This document shows, piece by piece, positions 46,859 to 58,800 of a stretch of 64,000 bases of DNA. The notes under the pieces are model-generated. The model did no database searches. It was not told the DNA's origin and worked only from the letters and a program-made list of their open reading frames with translations. Position 1 is the first letter of the stretch. Each line of letters begins with the position of its first letter. Origin of the DNA: Tubulanus polymorphus (Eukaryota; Nemertea; Palaeonemertea; Tubulaniformes; Tubulanidae); contig NC_134026.1 of assembly GCF_964204645.1 (NCBI RefSeq), positions 18,990,650 through 19,054,649 on the forward strand, read 5' to 3'. The position numbers were made by a program, and so were the translations under genes.

Positions 46859-48125
46859 AAAGTATATGTGTGTTTAGATAAGGTGTGCTACATACACTGT
46901 TTCCATTGCCAATCAGATGTTGAACTGAGGAGACCTTACATCGCAACGATACGCACTCTTCTTGGCCCCGCCAAAAGCAAGAAAACGAAATCTAATCGCG
47001 AGAAAACAAAAACTAACGCAAAAAATAGATATTTCGGTTGAGAACACAAAATAATTTGTTTCTCGCGCTAAATATTAGTTTTCTGCCATTAATATTTGCG
47101 TATTGTTTTCTGTGTTGATATTTGTTTTCTCGCTATCAAATTTGTTTTCACATTTTTCGTGCTCGAAATATCTTGGGGTGGCCCGAATCATCCACCACGC
47201 TAATCAGCCACCATAGTTATGTGTCTTTTTCGATGATTAACTGAAAACACCCAATGGTGTATTCTGAACCGATTTCTATATTGATTATAAATAATATCAA
47301 CCGTTTAAGCCTAAAATTACCTTGGGTCAGTTTCACAATGCAAAATAATGATTAGTCGCTTATCTTTTATCCACATCTGTTGTAATAGTGACTTATAATG
47401 TTTCAGCAAGCGTAGCTAGTTAGCGGCCTGCGTCGTATAGCTTTAGTTTTTTTTAAACGTTCAAGTACTTCTCATCACATCAATCATTAACCAGCTGAAA
47501 AATATTTTCTTCTTTCACCCACGTTTTGTCTCTTCTTCCTATTATATTTTCAAATATTGTTATCCGCGAAGTTTTACGCTAGGTCAACCATGGTTTCCGC
47601 CAGGTTTTTCGCTCGTTTATATACATGTACTGACATTATTATGTAATTTTCCTATCGGGGTCTCCTACTCTAATTGTATATTTCCAATTAATATGTTATC
47701 ATTGATTATTTTCTTTATTCATGTTTATATATTTGTTATATTATATATTTGAAAAAAAATGTATTCATATATACTAGCTCATTGAAAATAAAGAAATATG
47801 GATTTCGAATTCAGTATAGGTAATAAGGTGATCTGTACAAAACAACTTACTTTTGCAATAGATTTCATTTACTTCTTCGCCCTTTCTTTCAGCAACAGTG
47901 TTTGAATCCAGAGATTTATTGCAATCTTTACACGTAAAACATCCTCTTTTGTGAAAGGACTGAAAGATTAAGGCGTAAAAAGTCAAATAGATCAAAATAG
48001 CCACTCTATCTCAAAATGCGAAATAAGAATCATATATTTACCCCTCCAGCTGCTATAATTTCCTCATTTGCATATACCGATTTGCCGCATCGGAGGCATT
48101 TCTTTCCACCACCAAACTGAGGCAT
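40739..48125 (-). CDS. Single-LIM muscle LIM protein, copy 1
   Basis: Coding exons are 48042-48125, 47851-47959 and 40739-40818 on the minus strand, with the same phases and lengths as copy 2 (84, 109 and 80 nt), giving 90 residues. It keeps the canonical CLRCGKSVY after the first zinc ligands, unlike copy 2 (CVRCCKSVY). The end is CYGKNFGPTGYGYGGGAG followed by ALTNTGK. It shares the unusual H-x3-C spacing in HKRGCFTC. Intron 2 (7.0 kb) contains a LINE and two MITEs. It likely acts as a small zinc-dependent scaffold in muscle or cytoskeleton, by family. Confidence 0.87.
41009..42327 (+). pseudogene. LINE ORF1: zinc knuckles plus SGNH esterase, one frameshift
   Basis: Two overlapping frames (41009-41371 and 41368-42327) form one ORF1 broken by a single frameshift at about 41368. 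Two cysteine/histidine knuckles follow, one of them CFKCGAAEHKARDC. Then comes an SGNH-hydrolase domain with GDSN (about 41695), GTND (about 41849) and DKSGIH (about 42140). CR1-group ORF1 proteins are known to carry such an esterase, thought to help target membranes or the RNP. The C-terminus is basic. Confidence 0.85.
42353..45275 (+). pseudogene. LINE ORF2: endonuclease and reverse transcriptase
   Basis: An APE-type endonuclease covers 42353-43261 with HNIRS, LTETW, YRPPGG, GDFNID and SDHYPI all present. A frameshift at about 43212-43260 leads to the linker and reverse transcriptase, with NNYRPISLLP, LDLSKAFDT, GVPQGSILGP and FADDT (about 44459). A TAA at 44130-44132 interrupts it. The C-terminal domain ends WNNLPKSLKQL, with the stop at 45275. 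Catalytic residues look intact otherwise. Confidence 0.9.
45809..46081 (-). other. Open frame in the LIM copy 1 intron
   Basis: A minus-strand frame of about 90 codons starts just after an acceptor-like TTTCCTTTAG|GTG. Its first 40 codons match 26880-26930, where the frame is broken. It could be a lost exon or non-coding conservation. Confidence 0.3.
46204..46362. mobile_element. MITE with TATGGTGGCTGATTC termini
   Basis: The left TATGGTGGCTGATTCGGGCC and the right GGCCTGAATCAGCCACCATA are inverted repeats of about 35 bp, continuing into TTAAAAAATG. Length is about 158 bp. Confidence 0.9.
46632..47214. mobile_element. TIR element of the TATGGTGGCTGATTC family with iterated interior
   Basis: It starts TATGGTGGCTGATTCGTGG and ends AATCAGCCACCATAG, with a second inner end at about 47170-47195. 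The interior (46960-47165) is a run of GAAAACAAA / TTTGTTTTC words in both orientations with GCGAG steps. No protein is encoded. Confidence 0.75.
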
Positions 48126-48129
48126 TGCT

Positions 48130-49799
48130 GCTGTTTTATGAGCAAAATTGCGAACTTGTATAGACTATGGTGTATAGCGGTCTGCTAGTTTTATAAGCAA
48201 AATTGCCAACTTGTCAACAGTCTTATAAGCGGTCACTGTCTTAGACGGGTAGCGGCCCGTAGCAAAACCCGTTGGATCTATTCAATGCATACAATATATC
48301 TGAGGAGCCCTGTTTTCGAAAACACCACATGACTTACATAAAACATTATGGCCTACATAAACTGTTTCTATAAGCATTTCCGGTGTCAGAATAGATATTT
48401 ACTACGTTGAAACAGGTCAATATACGTAAAGAATGCCAGTTATCGTATGCCGGGTATGGCCAAATTCTTCGATCGATTTAACGCCATTGCGAGGTCGACT
48501 ATATAATCATTCACAATTGATTGATGAAGATATGCGATGAAGAAATATTTCAGAAAACATAATCTGACTTATTATCTTGGAATAAAATCGCCGAATTTTT
48601 TGATCGAATCATAGTTATTTTTCTCTGAAATAGTATGTATGAATTACTCCCAATTTGTTTTTAATCAAATGGAAATTCCTATAACCTGCTGTCCCGGGGA
48701 TATTTCGATTAAATAAAACGTTTTCCGATTATCATCACTATCATTGCCGCGGTAATCACTATTGATAATAGCTGGTCATCGTTTCAACACTGAAAATTCA
48801 GATTTGACCGGGGTTAGAAGTCCACAGTAACGGATCGTAATGAAACTTGGTACAATGGTCCGTGGGCCAACGCCTAAAACAATATAAAGCCGTTATGGAA
48901 TCTTTTTTGCCTGAAAACTGGACCAGTTAATAATAAAAAATTCATTTTTTTCTGATTCGAAAACCATATGGATTTCTTCTTTGAAATAGAAACTCGAAAT
49001 ATTTCTTTTGATCTGTAAAGATGGCACCCGTGAGAAGACGGTGGTGTTTGATACTTTGACGTCTATTGTTGTGATAAGCAATTTTCAATATCTAGATAAC
49101 GTATATGAATAGATAGCAGTTACATGCTCATGATACATACAACTCAAGTTGTTAGAAATTCATAAAAGGAGCATGTTTTAGTTTATCGGAATTAAATACC
49201 CATTTACCTTTATCCCTAGATCGGTTTGTGTCTCGGATTATTAAGAAATATCTTTGATTTAGACTTTTGAGACAATAGTACAATGGAATGTCGATGTTTA
49301 CATGTTTGACAACTCCGGGCTCAGTTCGTCACCAAGTTGCTAAGAACATTAATTCTTGTGGCTTGATTGGCGAATCCATCGGGTTCCGAGGTTGGTTGTC
49401 GGCCATCCTCAAATGTAACGGTGTTGGTCACGTGAATAATTCCTAGAAGACCAACTTTTGATGGTATAAAAATAAGAGACATAGCTGAACTAGTCGAAGA
49501 GCACCGGGAAACATAAGTGGAGAGCACTGAGAAAGATCAGGAAAACTCACCAGGGAAACTAGTAACTGAAGATTTAGAATATGAAGAATTATAAGCTGAC
49601 AGCAATTTTAGGTGTCGATAGATCGTAACTGAGTAGAAACGGAATAAAAAGTGTGAGTATTTATCGTAATTTACATTAAGTAGTTAAAATTTAATCATTT
49701 TGGTCTCGGGTTATTATTCAATTTGTTTCGTTGTGCGGAGCTGGGGAAGGATACGCCCTTCCACGATATTTCGGTTTCTTCTTCAGGCCGCATAACACT
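48130..49799. other. 5' intron/upstream of LIM copy 1, no gene recognised
   Basis: AT-rich sequence between the coding start and the conserved upstream block. No exon was recognised. Confidence 0.4.
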
Positions 49800-50230
49800 A
49801 ATATTATTTGATAAAATTCAGTAAAAAGATATTACTTCCTGACGATTTACGTATCTCAGATTATTATCGATCATTTTCATTGACCAGCGTTGACGGACAA
49901 AAAGTTCGAGAAATTATGATGGATTAAGCAATATCGATATCATCTATTTTGGAAAGTAGCAATCGGCTCGTTTCATTCGTGTTAATAATAAATCATCAAT
50001 GGGAAATTTTGATTGCTAAATGCAGCAGCTTCTGACGAATTTAATCTCGCAACGGTGACGCGGTATGGAGGAGAGGCGATTATATTTCCGACTTTTATAT
50101 ATTTATATGAAATTTGATCTTCGGACAGTTTTCATACGATGCTTCTAAAGTGTTCCAGCGGTTCTTGATTGTTTCTCCATCACAACGCGTGCAGTACCGT
50201 TATACTGGCGATCGTATTTCCTAATATGGA
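49800..50230 (-). promoter_or_regulatory. Conserved upstream block of LIM copy 1
   Basis: This is the counterpart of 36600-37060. On the minus strand CATATAAATATATAAAAGTCGG lies at about 50088-50110, a good TATA context, followed by a stretch conserved with copy 2 (GAGATTAAATTCG). It probably holds the promoter and first non-coding exon, 2 kb upstream of the coding start. Confidence 0.5.
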
Positions 50231-50639
50231 ACGTTACTGAACTCACTGTAAGCATGGTTCAACGGACACAGTAACACCTCTCAGTCTCATTGTGTGTGCA
50301 GCAGTGGTGTTCTATCCTGATTAGTTTACAAGATATAAGCTGATAAGCTTATAAAAACCGGCTTTCCGGCTGCACTTTTGCCTCCGATATCACAGTAAAA
50401 TGGCTGTGACTTGAAAAGTTTATAAACAGATAGCGGAGGCATTATTTTTCGGTATCATTTTAAGTTTGGTATCATTCGAAAGCAAACAACCAGGAAATCA
50501 TTAATCATATTTAACTGCAAAGTTTTAACAAAAATAAATGCAGTAGAGTAGATTTAGATGCAAAACAGGGCAAATTTCAATAGGAGAATACCGCAATCAG
50601 ATCTACTTTTACCTGTTCTGGAGTTGGAGGGTGCTTTGA

Positions 50640-50785
50640 TTGTGATTGTGGGGACGACAATTTGGTTTCTGATTGCCAATTGCCGGTTGTCGACTCGAAA
50701 ACAGGTCGACAACCGGCAATCAGGTTTCTGTTTGCCGATTGCCGATTGTCGATGTGAAAACTGGTCGACTATCAGGTTTTTGACG
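50640..50785. repeat. Palindromic minisatellite, second locus
   Basis: It has the same unit as 25845-25960: TTTCTGATTGCCAATTGCCG, GTCGACTCG, GGTCGACAACCGGCAATCAG. About three partial units are present, with dyads around GTCGAC. Confidence 0.85.
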
Positions 50786-50994
50786 GCAATTTGAAACCGA
50801 ATCACTCACCTCATTTAAAAAAAACCCTCCACGATGGAACTCTATTGACCTATTCTGGAGTTGAACCAGCAGATAAATTGAGTTAATCGAGCAAGGAAGG
50901 GACTGCAGAGCTGTATAATATTCAATCAAAACGTATGTTTTAAAAATGAGCGCAAATTATCGCAACAATGGGAACCTCGAGGGACCGCCACAAA

Positions 50995-51187
50995 ATGGCG
51001 CCTGAAACTGGAAACATCTTTAATGCGCGGCCTTCGTTGGTGACTTCGCGGACAGTAAGTTTGACCTTCTTACGGCCGTCATCCGCCGTCATATTGGCTC
51101 CCTCGCCGTACATGATTCCGCGTTCGGCATCCACGCTTTCAAGAACGAAGAAATATTGCAATCTGCGCCACGGCGTCGATTCGGCGT
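50995..51187 (-). other. Exon-like GC-rich stretch, unrecognised
   Basis: On the minus strand the acceptor AATCCAATTTCAG is followed by an open frame of about 64 codons with strong GC3 bias, unlike its surroundings. It includes RRLQYFFVLESVDAERG and KKVKLTVREVTNEGRAL. A donor-like GCC|GTAAGA lies inside it. Partners up- and downstream were not found and I do not recognise the family. Confidence 0.4.
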
Positions 51188-51594
51188 CTGAAATTGGATT
51201 CAGAAACATTTGTGCTGTAGACACAGATAGAGTTAAAACAATATTGTTTGTACTACGAGAAAACCACTTCATGCAAATCTGAAGGAAAAGAATTAACTTT
51301 TGTATTGAACCGAAGATACGTAAGCTGCAGGTGTCTGAATTCAGACCGAAAATAACTTTTCGGGATAAACAGGAAAGCCTTTTGTGCCTGATCTACTCAA
51401 ATTTTCCATGATGATGGGCCAAAAATTTGATGCATTCACATGGAGGTATGGAACATCAGGAAAATCGAATGAAGCGTCTTCAAAATTTCATTGAAACCTT
51501 CAAAAGTGTAAAAAGCGCTAATATTGGCGAAGAGCAATCATGGCTGCCAGTCGGCCACCTTGTTTCTGGCAGGGTCAGTTTCTGAATTGTTAAT

Positions 51595-51780
51595 GTGTCG
51601 CTAATATAGATGCATGTTCGCACCAAATATCAAGACGACATATTTAAGCGTCTTCGAAACCTCCAAAATAACTGAATTCTGGCTACGGACGAACGAACGG
51701 ACGGATGGCGGACGGAAAGAGAACGCAATAGCCCGGCGCTGAGACTTAAGGTGGGCTAAATAGACACGGCGTTTCGTTTC
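51595..51780. repeat. Dispersed-repeat end with GGACGGA runs
   Basis: CCAAATATCAAGACG is followed by ACGGACGAACGAACGGACGG and CGCAATAGCCCGGCG, a layout common in marine-invertebrate dispersed repeats. Only one copy is in this window. Confidence 0.45.
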
Positions 51781-52345
51781 AATCATTCCTATCTTATCAT
51801 CTATAACCGATGACTAAGGGGGTCTATATTCTGTCCACGGATTTGTTTTTGTTTTAATATGACGATGACGATTATGATCAGCCCTTTAAGGTTGACTAGG
51901 CTCGTAAATTAGCACAGTTGAAATCCTTTGCAAAAGACGGTCCTATGGCACACAAAGTGTCACAGGAATATTCTACCAAATGGAATCAGAAGTACTGAAT
52001 CCCTATTATATGTTTAAAAGCAATGGAAATATTCTATTGAGAGAAAGGTTTTTTACACAATTTAGCATTATACAACGCCGGCCAACATGATTTAGGCCTA
52101 TGATAAATGTAGAACGATGATTATCGCATCAAAATCGAAGCCTTTAACAGCAGATAACTTTATCAATGCTTTTTGTTAAGTATCCGTCTACTTGCGAGTT
52201 GTTAGAGCTAGGGTACGAGATGAATCTGATGTATCAGACAGTCGCCGTTATATAGATGTCCTTTCAATCATTTCACTTGCTATATTGTTTCTCTGGCACG
52301 TAATTTGGCCCACAGGGCTGTTAAAGGCAACACAGTCAGGGGCTA
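51781..52345. other. Intergenic, no gene recognised
   Basis: Nothing beyond short open frames. Confidence 0.45.
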
Positions 52346-53110
52346 GGAGTGGTACGTGGTAATAATGCCAGAGGTAAAAATGCCATAGGTAATAATACCA
52401 GAGGTAAAAATGCCAGGGGAGTAAAAATGCCAGAGGCAATAATGCCAGACGAAATAATGCCAAAAGGGTAAATTGATTCAATGATTATAAGAAACAAGCG
52501 TATGTATCAAAACTTATAAACTATTCATCGAATTGTTGCGTTGATGTTTTGAATTACAGCAAACTAACTCGTCAAAAACTTTTTGATTTGAATTATAATA
52601 CCTATTATTATACCTAGCAATATGCTCTATCTAAACTAGATTCATATGTAATTCAATATGTAAACTCATTGTGTGCATTCATTTGTTAATATTCATTAAT
52701 TTAGAAATGTGTTATAATATCATGACTATGTTCCCTTTTGATTACAATTATATAAGAATATGTGTTAATTTTCTAATTTCCAATGATCTCAAAAATAAGA
52801 ATATCAATAATTTTAATGAATTTCTTGCTTATGTAAGACTTTATTCGATAGATTTGTGATTCTCTTTATTTTACAAATTTGTCATTCAATTTTTTTTTAA
52901 TTTTTGTGATCATAGGAATATGTTCTAAACTGTGCATCATTCATTACGTAAAATCTAATGTAAATAAGAATTTTCAGGTCCAATGTCAATAAATTTTTCA
53001 CTTAATTTTCCTCATATTTCCTTCTGGCATTTTTACCTCTGGCATTTTTACACCCCTGGCATTTTTATCTCTGACATTTTTACCTCTGGCATTATTACCT
53101 GGATTCGCTA
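52346..53110. mobile_element. Element bounded by inverted GGTAAAAATGCCAGA arrays
   Basis: About seven units of GGTAA(A/T)AATGCCAGA at 52350-52470 face about six inverted units at 53010-53105 (TCTGGCATTTTTACC). Between them is about 530 bp of very AT-rich sequence. A third copy of the array plus neighbouring sequence lies at 63735-63900. Confidence 0.8.
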
Positions 53111-53193
53111 GGGGTATATCGTATATGTGTGGAGGCCTATACCATACGCACGATATGTCTATATAGCGGTCATATTGCAACATCCAATGGAAT

Positions 53194-53366
<173 letters not shown>

Positions 53367-53489
53367 GTATATACGTATATTGATTTATATTTTTGTGATA
53401 TTATTGTTCATTTTTTTTTAAATTCGAGCGGACTGTTTTGGCAGAATCACCGGCAAACATCTGCATTTCCTTTTCCTTTAAAATCGTAT

Positions 53490-53565
53490 ATAAATGGAGT
53501 TAATCAAGAGCTATATCAATCAAAACGTGTGTTTTAAAATGAGCGCAAATTATCGCAATTTTTAT
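53490..53565. repeat. Duplicate of 50875-50960
   Basis: GAGTTAATC, then ATCAATCAAAACGT(A/G)TGTTTTAAAATGAGCGCAAATTATCGCAA, is shared with the sequence just beside the exon-like stretch at 51 kb. It may be the edge of another old duplication. Confidence 0.75.
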
Positions 53566-54837
53566 CCAAGTGTCCCTAAATCGCTTGGAATGATGTGATA
53601 ACGTCTTCAGGGACTTTACTTTCGAATATTTTACTTGGAACAATTTTCTAGGTAAAATTTGTTTTCAGTGGGTTCTGAAATCAACTAAGCACGTGCTGAC
53701 AACAACTTTTTTCAACAAAGCTATTTCAATGGAAATTTTGTGGCGAGAACCAGCCGCCATACCTATCCTTACTTAAATGTACATTCTATGCCATGAGAAT
53801 TGACGACTGCATTGTTTTCCTGGAACCATTTTGAGTATAAGACAGTGACTTTTGACTCAAAGGATAGCATCATTTACGATAAGTGCAGCATCTACAGAGT
53901 TATCTAATTCAGATCCCAAAATGACTTCCGTGAGTTAACGCCTATATAGTGTCATGTTGCCGACTGGCCAGTTGCATTACTGTGCCGTGAGAGCTGCACA
54001 TTGTAAATAGCATTGGAGTCATCGCTCAGACACACATTTTGTACCAATTAAAAAGTTTAATTAATCACTTGAATGGAGGGACGTAGATGAATTTTCACGA
54101 CAGGGATGCTGCTCTATAATCACATTATATGGCGAAGTTTTGGACCAGATTATAGTAGCAATAGGGCACTGGAAGTTAGCAATAGAGGAGTTTCAGTAAT
54201 TGAAGTAAAGCTAATTTTTTATGTTCCAAGGGTGGGTACCCATGTTGTTTGGGCATTAACCTGTTGCTAAGAAGGGGCCCTAAGATGGGGCTTAATTATC
54301 CAACCGATATAGCTGCAGCTGAATGATATCGAACGGTTCCAATCTTCTGAAGAAGCTATTTGGTCGGGAAAATTTATAGACTTCGCAAGATTGTTACGCA
54401 AACCCAATTCCACTAAGGCTGCGCCACTTGATTAGATCGAGCGTTGGGTGAGGGCGTTCGAAATTTTTCTACGGCACACTTACGTCGCCACAACCATAAT
54501 AGTGCCGTGCGAAGCATCAAAGCCTGGCCCCTCAAGACGGTGATAAGGCGTTCTATGACCAGGAATTGCATAATTTATCAGGGTTCGTTCGGCGTCAGGG
54601 ATTAGATGGGATGTCACTAACTGGGAGCTCTGGCCTGAGGCAAAAACGCGTAATACATACGATACTGAGTCCATTCCACCTTCCAATGTGTTTTGCTTCG
54701 CGTTCTACATACATACCTTTTGTTTGCGAAGAGATGCCCATAGCAGAGACTCGCCTGAGTTAACCCTGGGACCCTTCCAAAATACTGAGGACTTGACAAG
54801 GAAGTCTTATATCGAATATGTCCATTATGGTTTTTTT
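53566..54837. other. Intergenic, no gene recognised
   Basis: Near 53745-53762 is CAGCCGCCATAC, close to the terminus of the TATGGTGGCTG family. Nothing else was recognised. Confidence 0.4.
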
Positions 54838-54965
54838 TTTTAATTTTAGATAGGGATGGTCCCTGTCATTTATTTGGTTTGTAAATTTCGTTTGATTTTT
54901 GATTGAGTGTCCCAAACCCACCACATCTGCCGGCAGCGAAACAGGGGGTTTGATTTCGAAATCGG
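54838..54965 (-). repeat. SINE-like repeat, copy 2
   Basis: Reverse complement of 39515-39660, with the GTGGTGGGTTTG core and the GGGACCATCCCTA end. Confidence 0.7.
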
Positions 54966-55790
54966 AAATTGAACTACATATATAGTTGTGTGATCGGCGG
55001 TCGAGTTAACAGAATTTTTTGTTTAAATCGACGTACATAATTGGGAGATTTGGTTCCGGCTCATTCACACAATCTTCCATTCAGTCTGAACTGGCAAGCG
55101 ACTGATTGGTTTTCTTGGCTGCCTTATCTATAAATGCATCGAAATTTTGGAAATAGCTATATTACAAGGTCGAAGATCATTTTGACCATTTTTATATCCT
55201 TGGTAAATAATGGTTGCTAACGGACGAACTGCGATGACCTTTTGTGTTTTTTGTGACATTTTCTCCGATCTAGATCAAACAGAATGGGCGTTTGTCCGCA
55301 TAATGCTTAGTGTGGTCAGATTTGCTAGATTCAGCATCTTCATTTTTCATAAGTATGTCAAAACAGCTGGGGTGTATATCACGATTTACGTAATACAATT
55401 ATGAAAAGTTATCAAGAATATTGATGTATACATAAGTTTATATATTTCTTACATCTAAAACAGTTGGGGCATTTCAGACATTGCTGATATTTCATTATTA
55501 CGTCAAGCAAGTGGGAGCTTCCTTGGCTTTTACGCATTAGTATGTAGTATCACCGTATTTTGTGTTACAAGAAGTGATCTCGTCACAAAAAGATTGATTT
55601 CCGTCGAAAAATATTTGAAAGCGAAAACTATTCCGCCGTGAAAAACAAATTGCGAAAAAGATTAATAATATGTATATATCATTTGGAATACAGTCACACT
55701 CAGTTTAAGTTGTGCTTGTACTCACGAAACCGTGGTTTACAGTTACCAAGTAGCACAACTTCACTAACGAGATATCATAACGAGGTTGTC
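54966..55790. other. Upstream flank of the receptor gene
   Basis: No exon or clear repeat was recognised. Confidence 0.4.
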
Positions 55791-55795
55791 GTGAG

Positions 55796-55803
55796 TATAT
55801 AAA
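55796..55803 (+). promoter_or_regulatory. Possible TATA box of the receptor gene
   Basis: TATATAAA lies 85 bases before the predicted signal-peptide ATG at 55888. Confidence 0.5.
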
Positions 55804-55887
55804 TTTCTCCTTAATCGGCTAGGTGTGATAGTTTGCTCTTGTCACTTGGACATTTCAAAAGTGACATTTTACTCTCGTCACAGAACA

Positions 55888-58800
55888 ATGGATCATCATT
55901 ACTTCTGGCAACTACTTCTTCTTATTATACTCTCAGGTAAGTCATATTAAGCTAATCCTATACAAATCCGGAGATCCTCTATGTAGGCCTAAATTTGAAG
56001 AATAAAAATGTAGAAGAATCAATGTAGTATGTGTATCCCTATAGAACAGGCAAGTATATTGGCGTAGGTGTCGTGTAATTTCAGAGATGTAATGTTTCAA
56101 AACTCACAAAACCTTGGAAATATATGTATTATTCTAAGCGTTTATGAAATATTTCGAAAGTACATGCACGCTCTGGTCAAACCTTAAGCTATACTTTCTC
56201 TGCTATTACTACTAACCCGTGTCAGAGATGATCTGATCATTTCAACGTTGAGAAGGACCTAGTATTATGTAGTCATTGACATACCGTCTTATGTATCGAT
56301 TTTATCGTTTATATGTTTAAGAATGCCATGAACGGCTCCAAAGCACGTTTGGCAATAAGACGAAGAAATGTTCAAAATTCTTTAGCTATCACCATCGAAG
56401 CATTATTCATATTGACTTATGCCGAAAACAGTTTTTGGCATACATTCCAATAGAAACCACCGTTAATGCTTTTTGTTAATAGATTACGGGTAGGTCATCG
56501 TTTTTAATGGGTGGGAGTCGACCAGCTGGATATTGAGTTAACAAGGGAATTAGCTTGAACGTTTTGAGGAAAAATAACACAGATATATTGCCTAATATTC
56601 GACAACTTTCGTTTTGGCGCCCCCGCCAGAACATCGTAATACGTCGATTTTTCTCTAAAAATCCATTTTGGCCCACCAAAACAGTATAGAAATCCACTTT
56701 TCAATATATACAAATTAAGCTCATGATCAACGCGCCAAATTGAAAAATAACTAATTCGACGTTTTTCGTGACGGAATTCCATTTTGGCGCCAAAACGAAA
56801 AATTCTTTGTTTTAGCGCACCAAAACGCATTTTTTTCTTTAGAAAATTCTACATTTTTTTTTCGTTTTAATGTTCTGGCGTCCTCAATTGCATACCTTTA
56901 TTCTTTATTCTTTGTTTACGAATTTAATTACATTAGAAAATTACAGATAATAATATGGTAATGTAATATAAGTCGATGGATACCAGGAGAAGTTAAAAAC
57001 TTGTAACCATAAAGCATGGCCCTGGCACCCATGGAAATCACACACGCACACACACACGCACACACATGTACACATGCACACAACCTTTCACCAAACTATC
57101 GCACTTGGACAGGCACACGCATGAAAATCATGACAAGGCAGTGAAAAAATGACACAATAAATCCAGATCAATATACATTAAACAGAGATTAAACATAACT
57201 ATTGACCTCTTAGCAGATGATGTTTGAAATTCTTTTTAAAAACGAAGGAACTCTTCGACTCCTTTAAAATTGGATCGAGTGAATTCCAAAGTAATGGACG
57301 AGAAGTTTTTACTGAAAACTTACTTCTTCGAGTTTGAATTCGAGGGATTTCCATACTGTTTAAGCTACGAGTTCAATAATTGTGAATTTCATATCGAAAT
57401 TGAAAATAATTATTAAAACAATCAGGTAGCATGGATTTGTTATAATTAAACATAATGCATCCTAACTGTAATTTGTTCATTTCTCTGATTCTTAGTATTT
57501 TCAGTCTTTTAAAAAGTGGCTCAGTGTGTTCTAAATAATTTGAATTTGTTATTATTCGAACTGCACGCTTTTGAAGTAGCAATAAGGAATTTAAGTAAAC
57601 ATTGAAAACTATGTAGACTGAGATACGGTTCCACTAAACTGAAATATAATTGAATAAGATTTTTCTCCGGTAAAAATCGTTTTAATCTATGTAGTATACT
57701 GATACTCCTAGATACTTTACGTTGAACATCATTGATGTGATTAATCCATGATAATTTATCGTCAATATTTATACCCAAAAAGTTTGTGTTATGAACTTGA
57801 TCGATATTAATTCCGTTAATTTCAATCGAAGTGTTAAGTGGTAGTTTCGATCCAAATACCATGCAATGAGTCTTAGGCAAATTTAATGATAATTTATTAG
57901 CGTGAAACCACGTGGCTAGTTTGTCAAGTTCGCTAGATACGGTCGGAACAAGTTGATTAATATCGGAACCACTCGCAAAGACATTTGTGTCATCTGCAAA
58001 AAGCGTAAATTTTAAAATTTCGCTGACATTAATGCAGTCATTGATGTAGATTATGAATAGCAATGGTACCAAAATTGAACCTTGAGGCGCACCAGTAGAT
58101 ATATTCAAAAGTCGTGATTTGAAATTACCAATTTAAACTGTTTGTTGTCTATTTTCCAAATAATTTCTAAACCAGCGTAAAGCTTGACCTTTAATTCCAT
58201 AAAAATCCAATTTTGACAATAATATTTCATGATCGACTGTATCAAAAGCTTTTGACAAATCCAGATAAACACCGATAGTGGGATTTTTATTTTCAAGATT
58301 GTAAGAAATTTCATCATAGATTTTGATAAGTGCCATGGCAGAGGAATGATTCTTCCTAAAACCGAACTGGTTGGAATTAGTGATAGAAAATTTATCGCAA
58401 TAAGACATTAGTCTATTATATACGACTTTTTCAAGAATTTTTGAAAAGCAAGGCAAAATTGAGATAGTCCGGTAATTATTGAAATTATCTTTGTCACCAC
58501 TATTGTATAAAGGTCGGATTCTAGCGATCTTTAATTTGTCTGGAACAATTCCAGTCTGTAAACTTAAGTTAAAAACATGACAGAGAGGATCTTTGATTAA
58601 GTCAAAAACATTTTTAGTTACTTTCGTGCCAATCTCATCGATACCCAAACCTTTCCTGGAATAAAAATTCTTTACAATATTCGTCAGTTCAGCTGGTGTT
58701 GTTGGAAATAAAAGAAGCTTTCATTTGGACTGTTTCGCAAAAAATCTTTGACATGTGTGTTTGTGTGTGGGATATTGTCGGCACGTTTATTGCCGATATT

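Noticed and set aside
52248-52481. Frame rich in Trp-His-Phe-Tyr-Leu repeats
   Set aside because: It is the translation of the GGTAAAAATGCCA minisatellite in reverse; the same pattern appears at 63.7 kb.
54480-54799. Overlapping open frames on both strands near 54.6 kb
   Set aside because: Slightly higher GC gives longer frames, but no family feature or splice context was visible.
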